NCBI RefSeq assembly: GCF_900129425.1
Contig: NZ_LT670817.1
Coordinates: 8,708,001-8,772,000 of the forward strand
DNA length: 64,000 bases
Source of the DNA: Bradyrhizobium erythrophlei
Lineage (GTDB): Bacteria; Pseudomonadota; Alphaproteobacteria; Rhizobiales; Xanthobacteraceae
Reading direction: 5' to 3'
Shown in pieces: positions 26,749 through 34,896 of this stretch (positions are counted from its first letter, which is position 1; each line of letters starts with the position of its first letter). The translations under genes and the position numbers were made by a program. The notes under the pieces are model-generated. The model searched no databases. It worked only from the letters and a program-made list of their open reading frames with translations, and was not told the DNA's origin.

Positions 26749-27102
26749 ATGAGTAAGGATATCGATGAACTGACGAAGCTGAATAAGGACTACGTCGATT
26801 CCGTCCAGAATTCCGATGTCAAACGCTTCGACCAAATTCTGGCCGACGATTTTTATTGCACGCTCCCGGACAAGTCATTTGTCGATCGCGCCGAATTTCT
26901 CAAATACACGGCGATTCCGGTCAAGATCAAGAATCTCACCGCGCAGGATATCAGGATTCGCGTGATGGGAGATTTCGCGATCATTCATGCGCGCACCAGT
27001 TACACCACCTCCGAGGGTCAACAAGCCTGGGGTCGCTATACCGATTGCTGGGCCAGGCAGAACGGACGCTGGCTCGCGGTTTCGGCGCACGTTTCACGGT
27101 AG
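26749..27102 (+). CDS. NTF2-like (DUF4440/SnoaL) small protein
   Basis: This 117-residue protein has a single cone-shaped NTF2-like fold: an N-terminal helix pair LTKLNKDYVDSVQNSDVKRF, then DQILADDFYCTLPDKSFVDR and the strands RVMGDFAIIHARTSYTT...GRYTDCWARQNGRWLAV. Such proteins are isomerases, dehydratases or association domains, and no catalytic residues can be assigned. A strong ribosome binding site (AAAGGAGG) precedes the ATG at 26749. Confidence 0.82.
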   Translation: MSKDIDELTKLNKDYVDSVQNSDVKRFDQILADDFYCTLPDKSFVDRAEFLKYTAIPVKIKNLTAQDIRIRVMGDFAIIHARTSYTTSEGQQAWGRYTDCWARQNGRWLAVSAHVSR

Positions 27103-27385
27103 TCAGCTTCCGGAGCTCTATACGGCCATTGAGCGATACGAGAGATGACCGGCCGGAGGCGGATTTCAAACGACCGACACGATACTGCATCGCAGCGCAA
27201 GCACACGTAAAAATCATCTCGAATGAAACCCGCCTAAAGAAATTTCTTCTTCGCGGCGCCCACTTCTCTCTCACGGCGAATGTGCTAACGTTTTGAGGTC
27301 TGATCCATCTACCGCCAGACCAAAGTTCGTCTCGACGCGTTCAAAAACGAAAACGCAGCCGCCCCGGCTGCATAGGGAGTACGCG

Positions 27386-28645
27386 ATGAAATCGGCCTTC
27401 AATCGATCCGTATTAGCACTTGCAGCAATCGTCATTGCCGCCGGCGCCGCTCAGGTCAACGCACAGCAAAAACCACTGAAGAAATACGAGTCCGGCAACA
27501 AGGAATTCTGGACCCATCCGCCGGACGACTGGTTCCTCGGCGACGAGACCGAGGCGCAAAAGGGCTTGGCACCGCCATCGGGTCCGCCGACCGGCGCGTC
27601 GGAAGCCGAACTCGCCACGATGATGAAGAAGATCAAGCTGCCGCCGGGCTTCAAGATCGAAGTCTATGCGCCGGGCGTGCTGGCGGCGCGGCAGATGGCC
27701 TGGGGCGACAAGGGCACGCTGTTCGTCGGCTCGTTCGGCCTCGGCAACGTTTACGCCATTACCGACAAGGACGGCAAGAAAGAGGTCAAGACCATCCTCA
27801 AGGGGCTGAACATGCCCACCGGGCTGGCCTTCAAGGATGGCGCGCTGTACGTCATCGCGGTCGACAAGCTGATTCGGTACGACAATGCCGAAGCCAATCT
27901 CGATAAGCTCGGCGACGGCAAGGTGGTTTATGACGACATGCCGTCCTACGCGGCACATGGCTGGAAATATCTGGCCGCTGACAAGGATGGCTGGTTCTAC
28001 ATTCCGTTCGGACCTCCCTTCAACATCGGGATTCCGCCGACCAGCGTCTCGCAAATCCGCCGCGTCGATCCCAAGACCGGCAACGCCGAAATCGTGGCGC
28101 TCGGCGTCCGCAACAGCGTCGGCGGCGATGTCGATCCGCGCAGCGGCAAATACTGGTTCACCGAAAACGCCCGTGACTGGATGAGCGACGACATGCCGAG
28201 CGACAAGCTCAACATGATCTCGAAATTGGGCGAGAACTTCGGCTATCCGCATTGCCATCAGGGCGACACACCGGATCCAAAGTTCGCGATGGGTCACAAA
28301 TGTTCGGAGTTCACCCCGCCGGTGCTCAATCTCGGCGCGCATGTGGCTCCGCTCGGCATGAAGTTCTATACCGGCGACCAGTTTCCCGCCGATTATAAGG
28401 ACAACATCCTGATCGCCGAGCATGGCTCGTGGAACCGGCATAAATATCAGGGCGGTCGGATCGTGCGCGTGATCGTCGGTCCGGACGGCAAGAACCCGAA
28501 ACAGGAAGTATTCGCATCCGGCTGGATCGAAGGCGACCAGGGCTATCTTGGCCGGCCGGACGATATCATTCTGGCCAAGGATGGTTCCATCCTCGTTGCC
28601 GACGACTGGGCCGGCGCGATCTATCGCATCAGCTACAAGAAGTAA
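27386..28645 (+). CDS. Periplasmic sorbosone dehydrogenase-like (PQQ-type beta-propeller) protein
   Basis: This 419-residue exported protein has a signal peptide (SVLALAAIVIAAGAAQVNAQ). A six-bladed propeller of the glucose/sorbosone dehydrogenase family follows, with LPPGFKIEVYAPGVLAARQM, GNVYAITDKDGKK and RQ-like quinone-contact stretch VGGDVDPRSGKYWFTENARD, then LIAEHGSWNRHKYQGGRIVR. It likely oxidises a sugar or aldehyde in the periplasm. The open frame upstream to 27293 is ignored because the ATG at 27386 begins the signal peptide. A di-haem cytochrome c gene follows. Confidence 0.85.
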   Translation: MKSAFNRSVLALAAIVIAAGAAQVNAQQKPLKKYESGNKEFWTHPPDDWFLGDETEAQKGLAPPSGPPTGASEAELATMMKKIKLPPGFKIEVYAPGVLAARQMAWGDKGTLFVGSFGLGNVYAITDKDGKKEVKTILKGLNMPTGLAFKDGALYVIAVDKLIRYDNAEANLDKLGDGKVVYDDMPSYAAHGWKYLAADKDGWFYIPFGPPFNIGIPPTSVSQIRRVDPKTGNAEIVALGVRNSVGGDVDPRSGKYWFTENARDWMSDDMPSDKLNMISKLGENFGYPHCHQGDTPDPKFAMGHKCSEFTPPVLNLGAHVAPLGMKFYTGDQFPADYKDNILIAEHGSWNRHKYQGGRIVRVIVGPDGKNPKQEVFASGWIEGDQGYLGRPDDIILAKDGSILVADDWAGAIYRISYKK

Positions 28646-28662
28646 GCGCTTTATCGTCAAAG

Positions 28663-28699
28663 GCTGCGGCTGCTCGGGAACGAGTGGCCGCAGCTTTTT
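28663..28699 (+). terminator. Rho-independent terminator after the sorbosone dehydrogenase-like gene
   Basis: GCTGCGGC-TG-CTCG, a GGAA loop, CGAG-TG-GCCGCAGC, then TTTTT. It lies 18 bp beyond the stop codon at 28645. Confidence 0.85.
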
Positions 28700-28729
28700 G
28701 TTGAAGCTATATGGGGCGATCCGATCAAG

Positions 28730-28856
28730 TCGTCATGTCCAAGACTTGATCCGGGCAGCCATCAAAATGAAAACATCTCGCAAGAGATGGATTGCCGGGA
28801 ACTCGGGCAAGTCTGCCTAGTCCGCGCAAGGCGGACTGCGATGCCCGGCAATGACA
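28730..28856. repeat. Dispersed repeat, family E copy 1
   Basis: It reads CAAGACTTGATCCGGGCAGC ... GATGGATTGCCGGG ... GATGCCCGGCAATGAC. Related blocks are at 51598-51690 and 62905-62995. It fills most of the gap before the cytochrome gene. Confidence 0.55.
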
Positions 28857-28872
28857 AGGAAAAGGACTGGTG

Positions 28873-29454
28873 ATGCGGAGTGCCTCGATCGGGGTTATTT
28901 TGACTGCAATTATTTTCGGATTACCGGCCCAAGCCGCCGATGATGCCGCCGGCAAGGAAAAGGCCGAGCTGTGCGCCGGCTGTCACGGCGAAAACGGTAT
29001 TTCGCAAACCGAGAACATTCCCTCGCTGGCGGGCCAGCCGGACCAGTTCACCCAGTGGCAGCTGGTGTTCTTCCGCAGCGGCGCGCGCAAGAACGAGCTG
29101 ATGCAGCCGATCGTCGAGCAGATCAACAACGAGGACATCCGCAATCTCGGCGCCTATTTCGCTGCTCTGACGCCGCCGAAGGCTTCCGCACCCGACGACA
29201 ATCCCGATCTATCCAAAAAGGGTGCGCAGGCCGCCGTGGGACGGCGCTGTGCGTCGTGCCACACCGATACATTTGCCGGAACCAAAGCGGTGGCGCGCCT
29301 CGCCGGCCAGCGCGAGGAATATCTGGTCAAGGCGCTGCACGACTACAAGTCGGGCGCGCGATCCGGCGGCGCCGGGGCAGCGATGTCGGACGTCGCCTAT
29401 CCCCTCAGCGATGAGGAAATCACCGCGCTCGCGCATTATCTCGCGCATTTGTAG
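28873..29454 (+). CDS. Di-haem class I cytochrome c (c4-like)
   Basis: This 193-residue periplasmic protein has a signal peptide (GVILTAIIFGLPAQAA) and two haem c attachment sites, CAGCH (C34-H38) and CASCH (C126-H130). Candidate axial methionines are at ELMQPIV and AAMSDVAYPL. It resembles the c4-type electron carriers that accept electrons from periplasmic dehydrogenases. The sorbosone dehydrogenase-like gene lies 227 bp upstream but is separated by a terminator, so they are probably functional partners transcribed separately. Confidence 0.9.
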   Translation: MRSASIGVILTAIIFGLPAQAADDAAGKEKAELCAGCHGENGISQTENIPSLAGQPDQFTQWQLVFFRSGARKNELMQPIVEQINNEDIRNLGAYFAALTPPKASAPDDNPDLSKKGAQAAVGRRCASCHTDTFAGTKAVARLAGQREEYLVKALHDYKSGARSGGAGAAMSDVAYPLSDEEITALAHYLAHL

Positions 29455-29467
29455 GACTTCCGCCGGC

Positions 29468-29510
29468 CTCATCCTGAGGAGCGCGCTCTTGCGCGCGTCT
29501 CGAAGGATGG
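29468..29510. repeat. Dispersed hairpin repeat, family B copy 4
   Basis: CTCATCCTGAGGAGCGCGCT...GCGTCTCGAAGGATGG, between convergent genes. Confidence 0.75.
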
Positions 29511-29525
29511 GATTGGGTACCGTGG

Positions 29526-29569
29526 CCTCATGGTTCGAGACGGCGCAAACGCGCCTCCTCACCATGAGG
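29526..29569. repeat. Dispersed hairpin repeat, family B copy 5
   Basis: CCTCATGGTTCGAGACGGCG...CGCCTCCTCACCATGAGG, next to copy 4. The same two-variant pairing recurs at 31363/31420 and 16202/16269. Confidence 0.75.
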
Positions 29570-29571
29570 GT

Positions 29572-30492
29572 TCACCCCCGCTGCTTCTCGTACGCCTTCA
29601 AATGCGTGTAAGCGGTGCGCAACCGCGGCACCGGCGCCTTTGCGGCATCGCCGCGCGCGATCAAATCGCCGATCACGTGATCGGCTTCGACCGGGGCACC
29701 CATCTTGATGTCGCGGAACATCGACGCGGTCATCTGCGATCCTTCCGCGGTCAGCATGCCGCGGGTACGCTCCAGAAATGGCGGGCGGGGCGCGTAACCC
29801 TCGGCCGATGCGACCGCGCTGCATTCATCGAGCGCGCCGAGGATAAAATCCTTGCCGCCGGGCACGGCCAGAATATTGCCGACCGAGGTGCGCATCAGGC
29901 AGGTCGAGGCCGCGAGCGTAGCCAGGAACACCCATTTCTCCCACATCTCCTGCAGAATATGTTCGCTGGCCGCCGCGCCGAACTTGCCGCTGGCGAAGAC
30001 TTCCGCGATGGCGCGGACGCGGTCCGACAGCTTGCCGTCGCGTTCCCCGAAATTGAGCGACTGCATCGGCTGGAGCTGAACCACCTCGCGCTTGTCGTTG
30101 AGCGTCACGGCGATGGCACAGAGGCCACCAAGCACACGCTCGCGCCCGAAGCTCTTGTCCAGCACATCCAGGTGCAGCATGCCGTTGAGCAGCGGGATGA
30201 TCGTCGTCCGCGGCCCCACCGCCGGCGCAAACGAATTTATGGCGTCGTCGAGATCGAACGCCTTGCAGCTCAGCAGCACCACGTCGAATTTTTCGTTGAG
30301 TTTGTCGGCCTGAACGACCGGCGGATTTTTCAGCGTGACGTCGCCGTTGGGGCTTTTGATCACGAGGCCGGCGGCAGCGAGTTCCGCCGCGCGCCGCGGC
30401 CGGACCAGAAACGTCACATCGCGGCCGGCCTGAAGCAACCTGCCGCCGAAATACCCGCCGATCGCCCCGGCACCGACTACGAGAACACGCAT
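29572..30492 (-). CDS. panE: 2-Dehydropantoate 2-reductase-like (ketopantoate reductase family)
   Basis: This 306-residue NADPH-dependent enzyme has the Rossmann motif VVGAGAIGGYFGGRLLQAG, the conserved lysine in LLSCKAFDLDDAI and the second lysine/helix region MWEKWVFLATLAASTCLMR. The C-terminal EADHVIGDLIARG contacts the substrate. Members make pantoate for coenzyme A, but genomes of this group hold several paralogues, so the true PanE may be elsewhere. Just upstream of the start lies a heptamer repeat (30523-30602). Confidence 0.82.
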   Translation of the reverse strand: MRVLVVGAGAIGGYFGGRLLQAGRDVTFLVRPRRAAELAAAGLVIKSPNGDVTLKNPPVVQADKLNEKFDVVLLSCKAFDLDDAINSFAPAVGPRTTIIPLLNGMLHLDVLDKSFGRERVLGGLCAIAVTLNDKREVVQLQPMQSLNFGERDGKLSDRVRAIAEVFASGKFGAAASEHILQEMWEKWVFLATLAASTCLMRTSVGNILAVPGGKDFILGALDECSAVASAEGYAPRPPFLERTRGMLTAEGSQMTASMFRDIKMGAPVEADHVIGDLIARGDAAKAPVPRLRTAYTHLKAYEKQRG

Positions 30493-30522
30493 GGTTTAGC
30501 TCCGTTTGTTGTTCTTGAAGGA

Positions 30523-30602
30523 GAATAGCGAATAGCGAATAGCGAATAGCGAGTGGCGCATAGGGCTTAAAGTCCATTCGCTACTCGCTATTCGCCATTC
30601 GC
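30523..30602. repeat. Heptamer GAATAGC tandem repeat with inverted right arm
   Basis: Four perfect GAATAGC units (30523-30550) continue into degenerate units. After a 10-base centre, the right arm reads ATTCGCTACTCGCTATTCGC, roughly the reverse complement. It separates two leftward genes and can fold into a long AT-containing hairpin. Confidence 0.85.
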
Positions 30603-30606
30603 CTCT

Positions 30607-31344
30607 CTACCACTTTTCCCCGAACGGGCGGATTTCAAGCTCGAACGTCCAGGCGCTGCGCGGCTGCTGGTAAAGCTGCCAGTAGGAGGCAGCGACCGAC
30701 GCCGGCGGCATCAGCAAATCCGGATTATCGAGCGCCTCCTTGCCCCAGAGTTGCTCGCGGCGCTGCCGTACCCATGCGGTGTCGACGCCGGAATCGATAA
30801 TCAGATGCGCGACGTGGATGTTCTTCGGCCCGAGCTCGCGCGCCATCGATTGCGCCACCGCGCGCAATCCGAATTTGGCGCTGGCAAAGGCCGCAAAGCC
30901 GCTGCCACCGCGCAGCGACGCGGTCGCGCCGGTGAAGAAGATATTGCCCTGGCCGCGTGGCACCATTAAGCGCGCCGACTCGCGTCCGGCTAAAAAGCCC
31001 GCCCAGCAGGCCATTTCCCAGACCTTGCGGAACACGCGGTCGGTGGTCTCCAGGATCGGAAAGTTGACGTTGGCGCCGACGTTGAAGATGCAGACTTCGA
31101 GCGGCGCGTGCTCGTCGGCGTCATTGAGGAAGGAGGCGACCTCGTCTTCCTTCCGCGCATCCAGGGTGCGCGCGACGATCGATCCGCCCGAGGCCTCGAT
31201 CTCCCGGACCAGCGGCTCGAGCTTGGCGCCGTCGCGTCGGCCCGCGAACACGGTGAACCCTTCGGCGGCGAATTTCTTGGCGATCTCGGCGCCGATATAG
31301 TCTCCGGCGCCGATCACCGCGGCCGTTGCGTTGCGTTTTTGCAT
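30607..31344 (-). CDS. Short-chain dehydrogenase/reductase (SDR) family protein
   Basis: This 245-residue protein has the cofactor motif AAVIGAGDYIGAEIAKKF, a variant of TGxxxGIG, and the NAG-like CIFNVGANVN. The catalytic YxxxK position reads F-A-S-A-K (AAFASAKFGLRAVAQ), so tyrosine is replaced by phenylalanine. A serine, FTGATASLRGG, is kept. It may be a reductase using another acid, or a non-catalytic binding protein. The ATG at 31344 starts MQKRNATAAV, and the longer frame runs into a family-B repeat. Confidence 0.8.
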   Translation of the reverse strand: MQKRNATAAVIGAGDYIGAEIAKKFAAEGFTVFAGRRDGAKLEPLVREIEASGGSIVARTLDARKEDEVASFLNDADEHAPLEVCIFNVGANVNFPILETTDRVFRKVWEMACWAGFLAGRESARLMVPRGQGNIFFTGATASLRGGSGFAAFASAKFGLRAVAQSMARELGPKNIHVAHLIIDSGVDTAWVRQRREQLWGKEALDNPDLLMPPASVAASYWQLYQQPRSAWTFELEIRPFGEKW

Positions 31345-31362
31345 GTTGGCGTCCTCCTCAGC

Positions 31363-31406
31363 CTCATCCTGAGGAGCGGCGTCTTCGCCGCGTCTCGAAG
31401 GATGAA
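31363..31406. repeat. Dispersed hairpin repeat, family B copy 6
   Basis: CTCATCCTGAGGAGCGGCGT...GCGTCTCGAAGGATGAAG, immediately upstream of the SDR gene. Confidence 0.7.
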
Positions 31407-31419
31407 GACGGAAATGCAT

Positions 31420-31468
31420 CTCATGGTTCGAGACGCCGCGCGTGATGCGCGGCTCCTCACCATGAGGG
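31420..31468. repeat. Dispersed hairpin repeat, family B copy 7
   Basis: CTCATGGTTCGAGACGCCGC...GCGGCTCCTCACCATGAGGG, directly after the stop of the isomerase gene. Confidence 0.7.
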
Positions 31469-31476
31469 TTACGGTA

Positions 31477-32085
31477 CTAACCGCCCGCGATCATCTCCTC
31501 GACCTCGCGCAGCTGCTCTTTGCCGAAAAACATCTCCTTGCCGACGAAGAAGGTCGGGGAGCCGAACGCGCCGCGCTCGACCGCGGCTTGTGTGTTCATG
31601 ACCAGCTTCGCCTTGACCTCGGGTGCTTGCGCGCGCGCAAACAGTTTTGCGGCGTCGAGGCCGGACGCGGTGAACGCCTTCAGCGCCACTTCCGGATCGT
31701 CCATCTTCTTGGGCTCGCCCCACATGTGATGAAACGCGGCATCGACATATTTCTCGAACACGCCCTCGAGCTGCGCGGCCACGGCGGCGCGCATCAGGTT
31801 GAGGGTGTTGACCGGGAAGAACGGATTCCAGGTGTACGGCTTGACCCGGAAGCGCTTCACAAACCGCTCGGTCTCGATCGCATGAAACTCGCGCTTGTTC
31901 TTGACGCCGGCCAGCGTCTCGGCCGGAGACTTGTTGTTGGTGGCCTTGAAGATGCCGCCGAGCAGAATCGGGACATATTCGAATTTAACGCCGGTGCGTT
32001 GTTCGATCGCCGGGATCGCCTCGTGACTGAGAAATGCATTGGGGCTGCCGAAATCGAACATGAATTGCGGGGCGGTGGTGCTCAC
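31477..32085 (-). CDS. 2-Hydroxychromene-2-carboxylate isomerase (DsbA/kappa-GST family)
   Basis: This 202-residue thioredoxin-fold protein has the family N-terminus FMFDFGSPNAFLSHEAIPAI, with the glutathione-activating serine at about residue 14. It also has FEYVPILLGGIFKATNNKSP and the C-terminal AFGSPTFFVGKEMFFGKEQL. Family members isomerise aromatic-ring cleavage products using glutathione. No naphthalene-type pathway is nearby, so the physiological substrate is open. Confidence 0.88.
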   Translation of the reverse strand: MSTTAPQFMFDFGSPNAFLSHEAIPAIEQRTGVKFEYVPILLGGIFKATNNKSPAETLAGVKNKREFHAIETERFVKRFRVKPYTWNPFFPVNTLNLMRAAVAAQLEGVFEKYVDAAFHHMWGEPKKMDDPEVALKAFTASGLDAAKLFARAQAPEVKAKLVMNTQAAVERGAFGSPTFFVGKEMFFGKEQLREVEEMIAGG

Positions 32086-32164
32086 GGCGGTCTCCCGATC
32101 GATGTGACGGTTTCTTATATGATCCCTATCATTCCAATCAGCCTAGCGGGTCGCACCAACGGGA

Positions 32165-32788
32165 TCAACCGGCGCGCGCCCGCAGTTCGCGATCGAACGC
32201 CCGTTCCGCGAGCTTTGCGGTGTGGTCGCGTACGTCCACGGGCCATTCGGCAATCAATTTTTCGAAACCGCGGCAATCGCCGGCGAACAGCGCGCGGACC
32301 GCGCCTTCGTAATGCGGCCTGTTGCCGGCCATGACCGACATGAAACGATAGACCGCTTCCTGCGCCTCGCGGAGGCGATCCCCGCCCTCGCCGGTTCGCC
32401 TCGCCGCCTCGACCAGTTTGCGCAGCGCGACCGAGGCGCCGCCCGATTGCCGGGCCAGCCATTCCCAGTGCCGTGGCAATAGCGTGACTTCGCGCGCGAC
32501 CACGCCCAGTTTCGGACGGCCCGGACCGCGCGGCGCTGGTGAAGCGGCATCGTCATCCGCGGCGCGTACGTCCGCGATGTCAGGCAGTCGTGCCAACACG
32601 TCGTCGAGGGAGCCGCGAAGGTCGATTTCGACCGGGCCGCTGTTCCTGCCATCGAAAACAAGAATCGACGCGTCCTTGCGCCGATCGAGCTTTTGTTTCG
32701 CCGCCCGGGCGACGTCATGGAGATCGCCTGATGCGATGCAGCGGTCACCTTCAAAAGCGATATAGAGCGCGTCAGATCCGGGGTTCAT
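32165..32788 (-). CDS. DUF2239-family protein
   Basis: This 207-residue protein has the pattern YIAFEGDRCIASGDLHDVARAA, VFDGRNSGPVEIDLRGS, and GRPKLGVVAREVTLLPRHWEWL followed by a helical C-terminus. This matches the proteobacterial DUF2239 family. The middle segment, GRPKLGVVAREVTLLPRHWE, looks like a DNA-binding or regulatory helix pair, but no function is established. It is divergent from the glutathione S-transferase gene, with an AT-rich promoter gap (32789-32944). Confidence 0.82.
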   Translation of the reverse strand: MNPGSDALYIAFEGDRCIASGDLHDVARAAKQKLDRRKDASILVFDGRNSGPVEIDLRGSLDDVLARLPDIADVRAADDDAASPAPRGPGRPKLGVVAREVTLLPRHWEWLARQSGGASVALRKLVEAARRTGEGGDRLREAQEAVYRFMSVMAGNRPHYEGAVRALFAGDCRGFEKLIAEWPVDVRDHTAKLAERAFDRELRARAG

Positions 32789-32944
32789 GGAAGCTCCTCG
32801 ATTTCTGAGCGAGTATTACCCGGGTAAATCTAGCCTGTCAATAACATCCGGGTAATATCAACATTTCTGGGTGCCTCGACTTTCGCGGGCCCAACTGGCA
32901 CGACAAAGCCCCGCGAAACCGCGCCATGCCTTGGGGGAAGCGCC

Positions 32945-33609
32945 ATGCTCACGGTCCATCATCTCAACAATTCCCGCTCCCAGCGGGTGCTGTGGCTGCT
33001 GGAGAGCTTGGCGTGCCCTACGAAATCGTCCGCTATCAGCGCCAGCCCGACATGCGCGCGCCGGCCGAACTGCGCGCGATCCACCCGCTCGGAAAATCGC
33101 CCGTCATCACCGACCACGGCAACACTATCGCGGAATCGGGCGCGATCGTCGAATACCTCGTCGACAATTACGGCGACGGACACCTGATCCCGCCACCGAG
33201 GACGTCGGAGCGATTGCGCTATACCTACTGGCTGCATTACGCCGAGGGCTCGGCGATGCCGCCGCTGCTTTTAAAACTGCTGTTCACGCTGATGCCGAAG
33301 CGCGCACCGGCGCTGCTGCGTCCGCTGGTGCGCAAGGTCGCCAATCAGGCACTGACCTCGCTGGTCAATCCGCAGCTCAAGCAGCACATGGCGTTCTGGG
33401 AAAGCGAACTGGGAAAACGCGAGTGGTTCGCCGGCAACGAGTTCACCGCCGCCGACATCCAGATGAGCTTTCCGCTCGTAGCCGCCGCGGCGCGCGCCGG
33501 GCTCGATCAGGGCCATCCCAAAGCGATGGCGTTCCTGGAACGCATCCACGCCCGCCCGGCCTACAACCGCGCGCTCGAAAAGGGCGGGCCTTATACGGTG
33601 GGAAAGTAG
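32945..33609 (+). pseudogene. Glutathione S-transferase with an apparent 1-base frameshift
   Basis: Two overlapping frames together encode one GST. The frame from ATG 32945 gives the family N-terminus MLTVHHLNNSRSQRVLWLLE. It then goes wrong at GAGAGC (33002-33007), where GAGGAGCTT is expected. The other frame continues from there as ELGVPYEIVRYQRQPDM through PLGKSPVITDHG, ESGAIVEYL and the helical C-terminal domain to 33609. One missing G around 33002-33006 explains both. The frame from 32926 yields a GST body with an unrelated N-terminus lacking the glutathione-site serine, so it is not a credible start. It is a true pseudogene or a sequencing error. Confidence 0.82.
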
Positions 33610-33663
33610 CAGACCGCGCCTCTTTTGCGAGGATTGTCGCGACGAAGCAATCTCAGAAACACC

Positions 33664-33766
33664 GTCATTCCGGGATGGTGCGTTAGCACCAGACCTCAGA
33701 TGTGCAATTGCACATCGGGGAATCTCGAGATTCCGGGTTCGATGCTTCGCATCGCCCCGGAATGAC
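33664..33766. repeat. Dispersed palindromic repeat, family A copy 4 (long form)
   Basis: It includes the extra block GATGTGCAATTGCACATC and is nearly the exact reverse complement of copy 6 at 45214-45318. It lies between the convergent GST and SDR genes. Confidence 0.9.
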
Positions 33767-33801
33767 GGTTTTATTCCAGCACGCCGCCCGGCGGCGCGCT
33801 T

Positions 33802-34698
33802 CTAGCGCGACTTCTGAGCCTCGCCAACGGAAGACAGCGCCAGCACGGTAACGCCGGACGGCGGCACGTCGTCGTCGGGCACGAAGAAATCCGACCTGAG
33901 CGGTACGGAGGGATCGACCCGGTAGGGCTCGAAGTCGCGCACGCCGCTGGCGTAGAGCAGCTTGTCATCGATGCAGAACTGCCCGGTGAATTCGCGCGAC
34001 GGCTTCGTGAAGATGGCATAGGCCGCGTCGCCCATGATGTCGGGCTTGCGGCTGGCGCGCATCATGGCGTCGCCTCCGAGGAGATTGCCGACCGCGGCGG
34101 TGGCGATGGTGGTGCGCGGCCACAGCGCGTTGACCGCGACGCCCGCGGCTTTCAGTTCGCCAGATAGCCCGAGCACGCACAGGCTCATGCCAAATTTGGC
34201 GATGGTATAGGCGGTGGAGTGCTCGAACCATTTTTGTTTCATGTCGAGCGGCGGCGACAGCATCAGGATATGCGGATTGTCCGCCTTCTTCAGATGCGGG
34301 ATACAGTATTTCGACACCATGAAGGTGCCGCGGGTGTTGATATCCATCATCAGGTCGAACCGCTTCATGTCGGTGGCTTGCGAATCGGTCAGGCTGATGG
34401 CGCTGGCGTTGTTGACGCAGATGTCGATGCCGCCGAATTCGGCGACGGTCTTGTCGACCGCCGCGACGACCTGGGCCTCCTCGCGGATATCGCACAGGAT
34501 CGGCAACGCCTTGCCGCCGGCGGCGCGGATCTCGTCGGCGGCGGTGTAGATGGTGCCCTTGAGCCGCGGATGCGGCTCGGCGGTTTTCGCGGCGATCGCG
34601 ACATTGGCGCCGTCGCGCGCGGCACGCAGCGCGATCGCCAGCCCAATGCCTCGACTGCCGCCGGATACGAACAGTGTCTTGCCTTTGAGGGATGTCAT
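33802..34698 (-). CDS. SDR-family oxidoreductase (HSDL2-like)
   Basis: This 298-residue short-chain dehydrogenase has the cofactor motif FVSGGSRGIGLAIALRAA, NNASAISLTDS, the catalytic YxxxK in STAYTIAKFGMSLCV, and the extended C-terminal region typical of the hydroxysteroid-dehydrogenase-like 2 subgroup. The substrate is unknown. The ATG at 34698 (MTSLKGKTLFVSGG) was chosen because the upstream in-frame extension is a translation of a family-C repeat. Confidence 0.88.
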   Translation of the reverse strand: MTSLKGKTLFVSGGSRGIGLAIALRAARDGANVAIAAKTAEPHPRLKGTIYTAADEIRAAGGKALPILCDIREEAQVVAAVDKTVAEFGGIDICVNNASAISLTDSQATDMKRFDLMMDINTRGTFMVSKYCIPHLKKADNPHILMLSPPLDMKQKWFEHSTAYTIAKFGMSLCVLGLSGELKAAGVAVNALWPRTTIATAAVGNLLGGDAMMRASRKPDIMGDAAYAIFTKPSREFTGQFCIDDKLLYASGVRDFEPYRVDPSVPLRSDFFVPDDDVPPSGVTVLALSSVGEAQKSR

Positions 34699-34743
34699 CG
34701 GGGTTACTCCGGTTGGTTCAGTGGTCGGCGGTCCGGGCACTCT

Positions 34744-34853
34744 TCCTTCTCCCTCCCCCCTTTGTGGGGGAGGGTCGGGGAGGGGGGTAGCCACGAGCAC
34801 CGCCTTCTCGGCTTACCCCTCTCCCTAGCCCTCCCCCACAAGGGGGGAGGGAA
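34744..34853. repeat. Dispersed CCCTCCCC/GGGGAGGG repeat, family C copy 1
   Basis: It starts CCCTCCCCCCTTTGTGGGGG and ends CCCCACAAGGGGGGAGGG. The arms pair with one another around a variable centre. Confidence 0.75.
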
Positions 34854-34896
34854 CGACCGAGCAAGGTTTCGTATCGCTCTTCGAAGAAGTCCTTCC

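Noticed and set aside
29468..31468. CRISPR array from repeated hairpins near 29.5 and 31.4 kb
   Set aside because: The units are long imperfect palindromes without regular spacing or unique spacers, and no cas genes are near.
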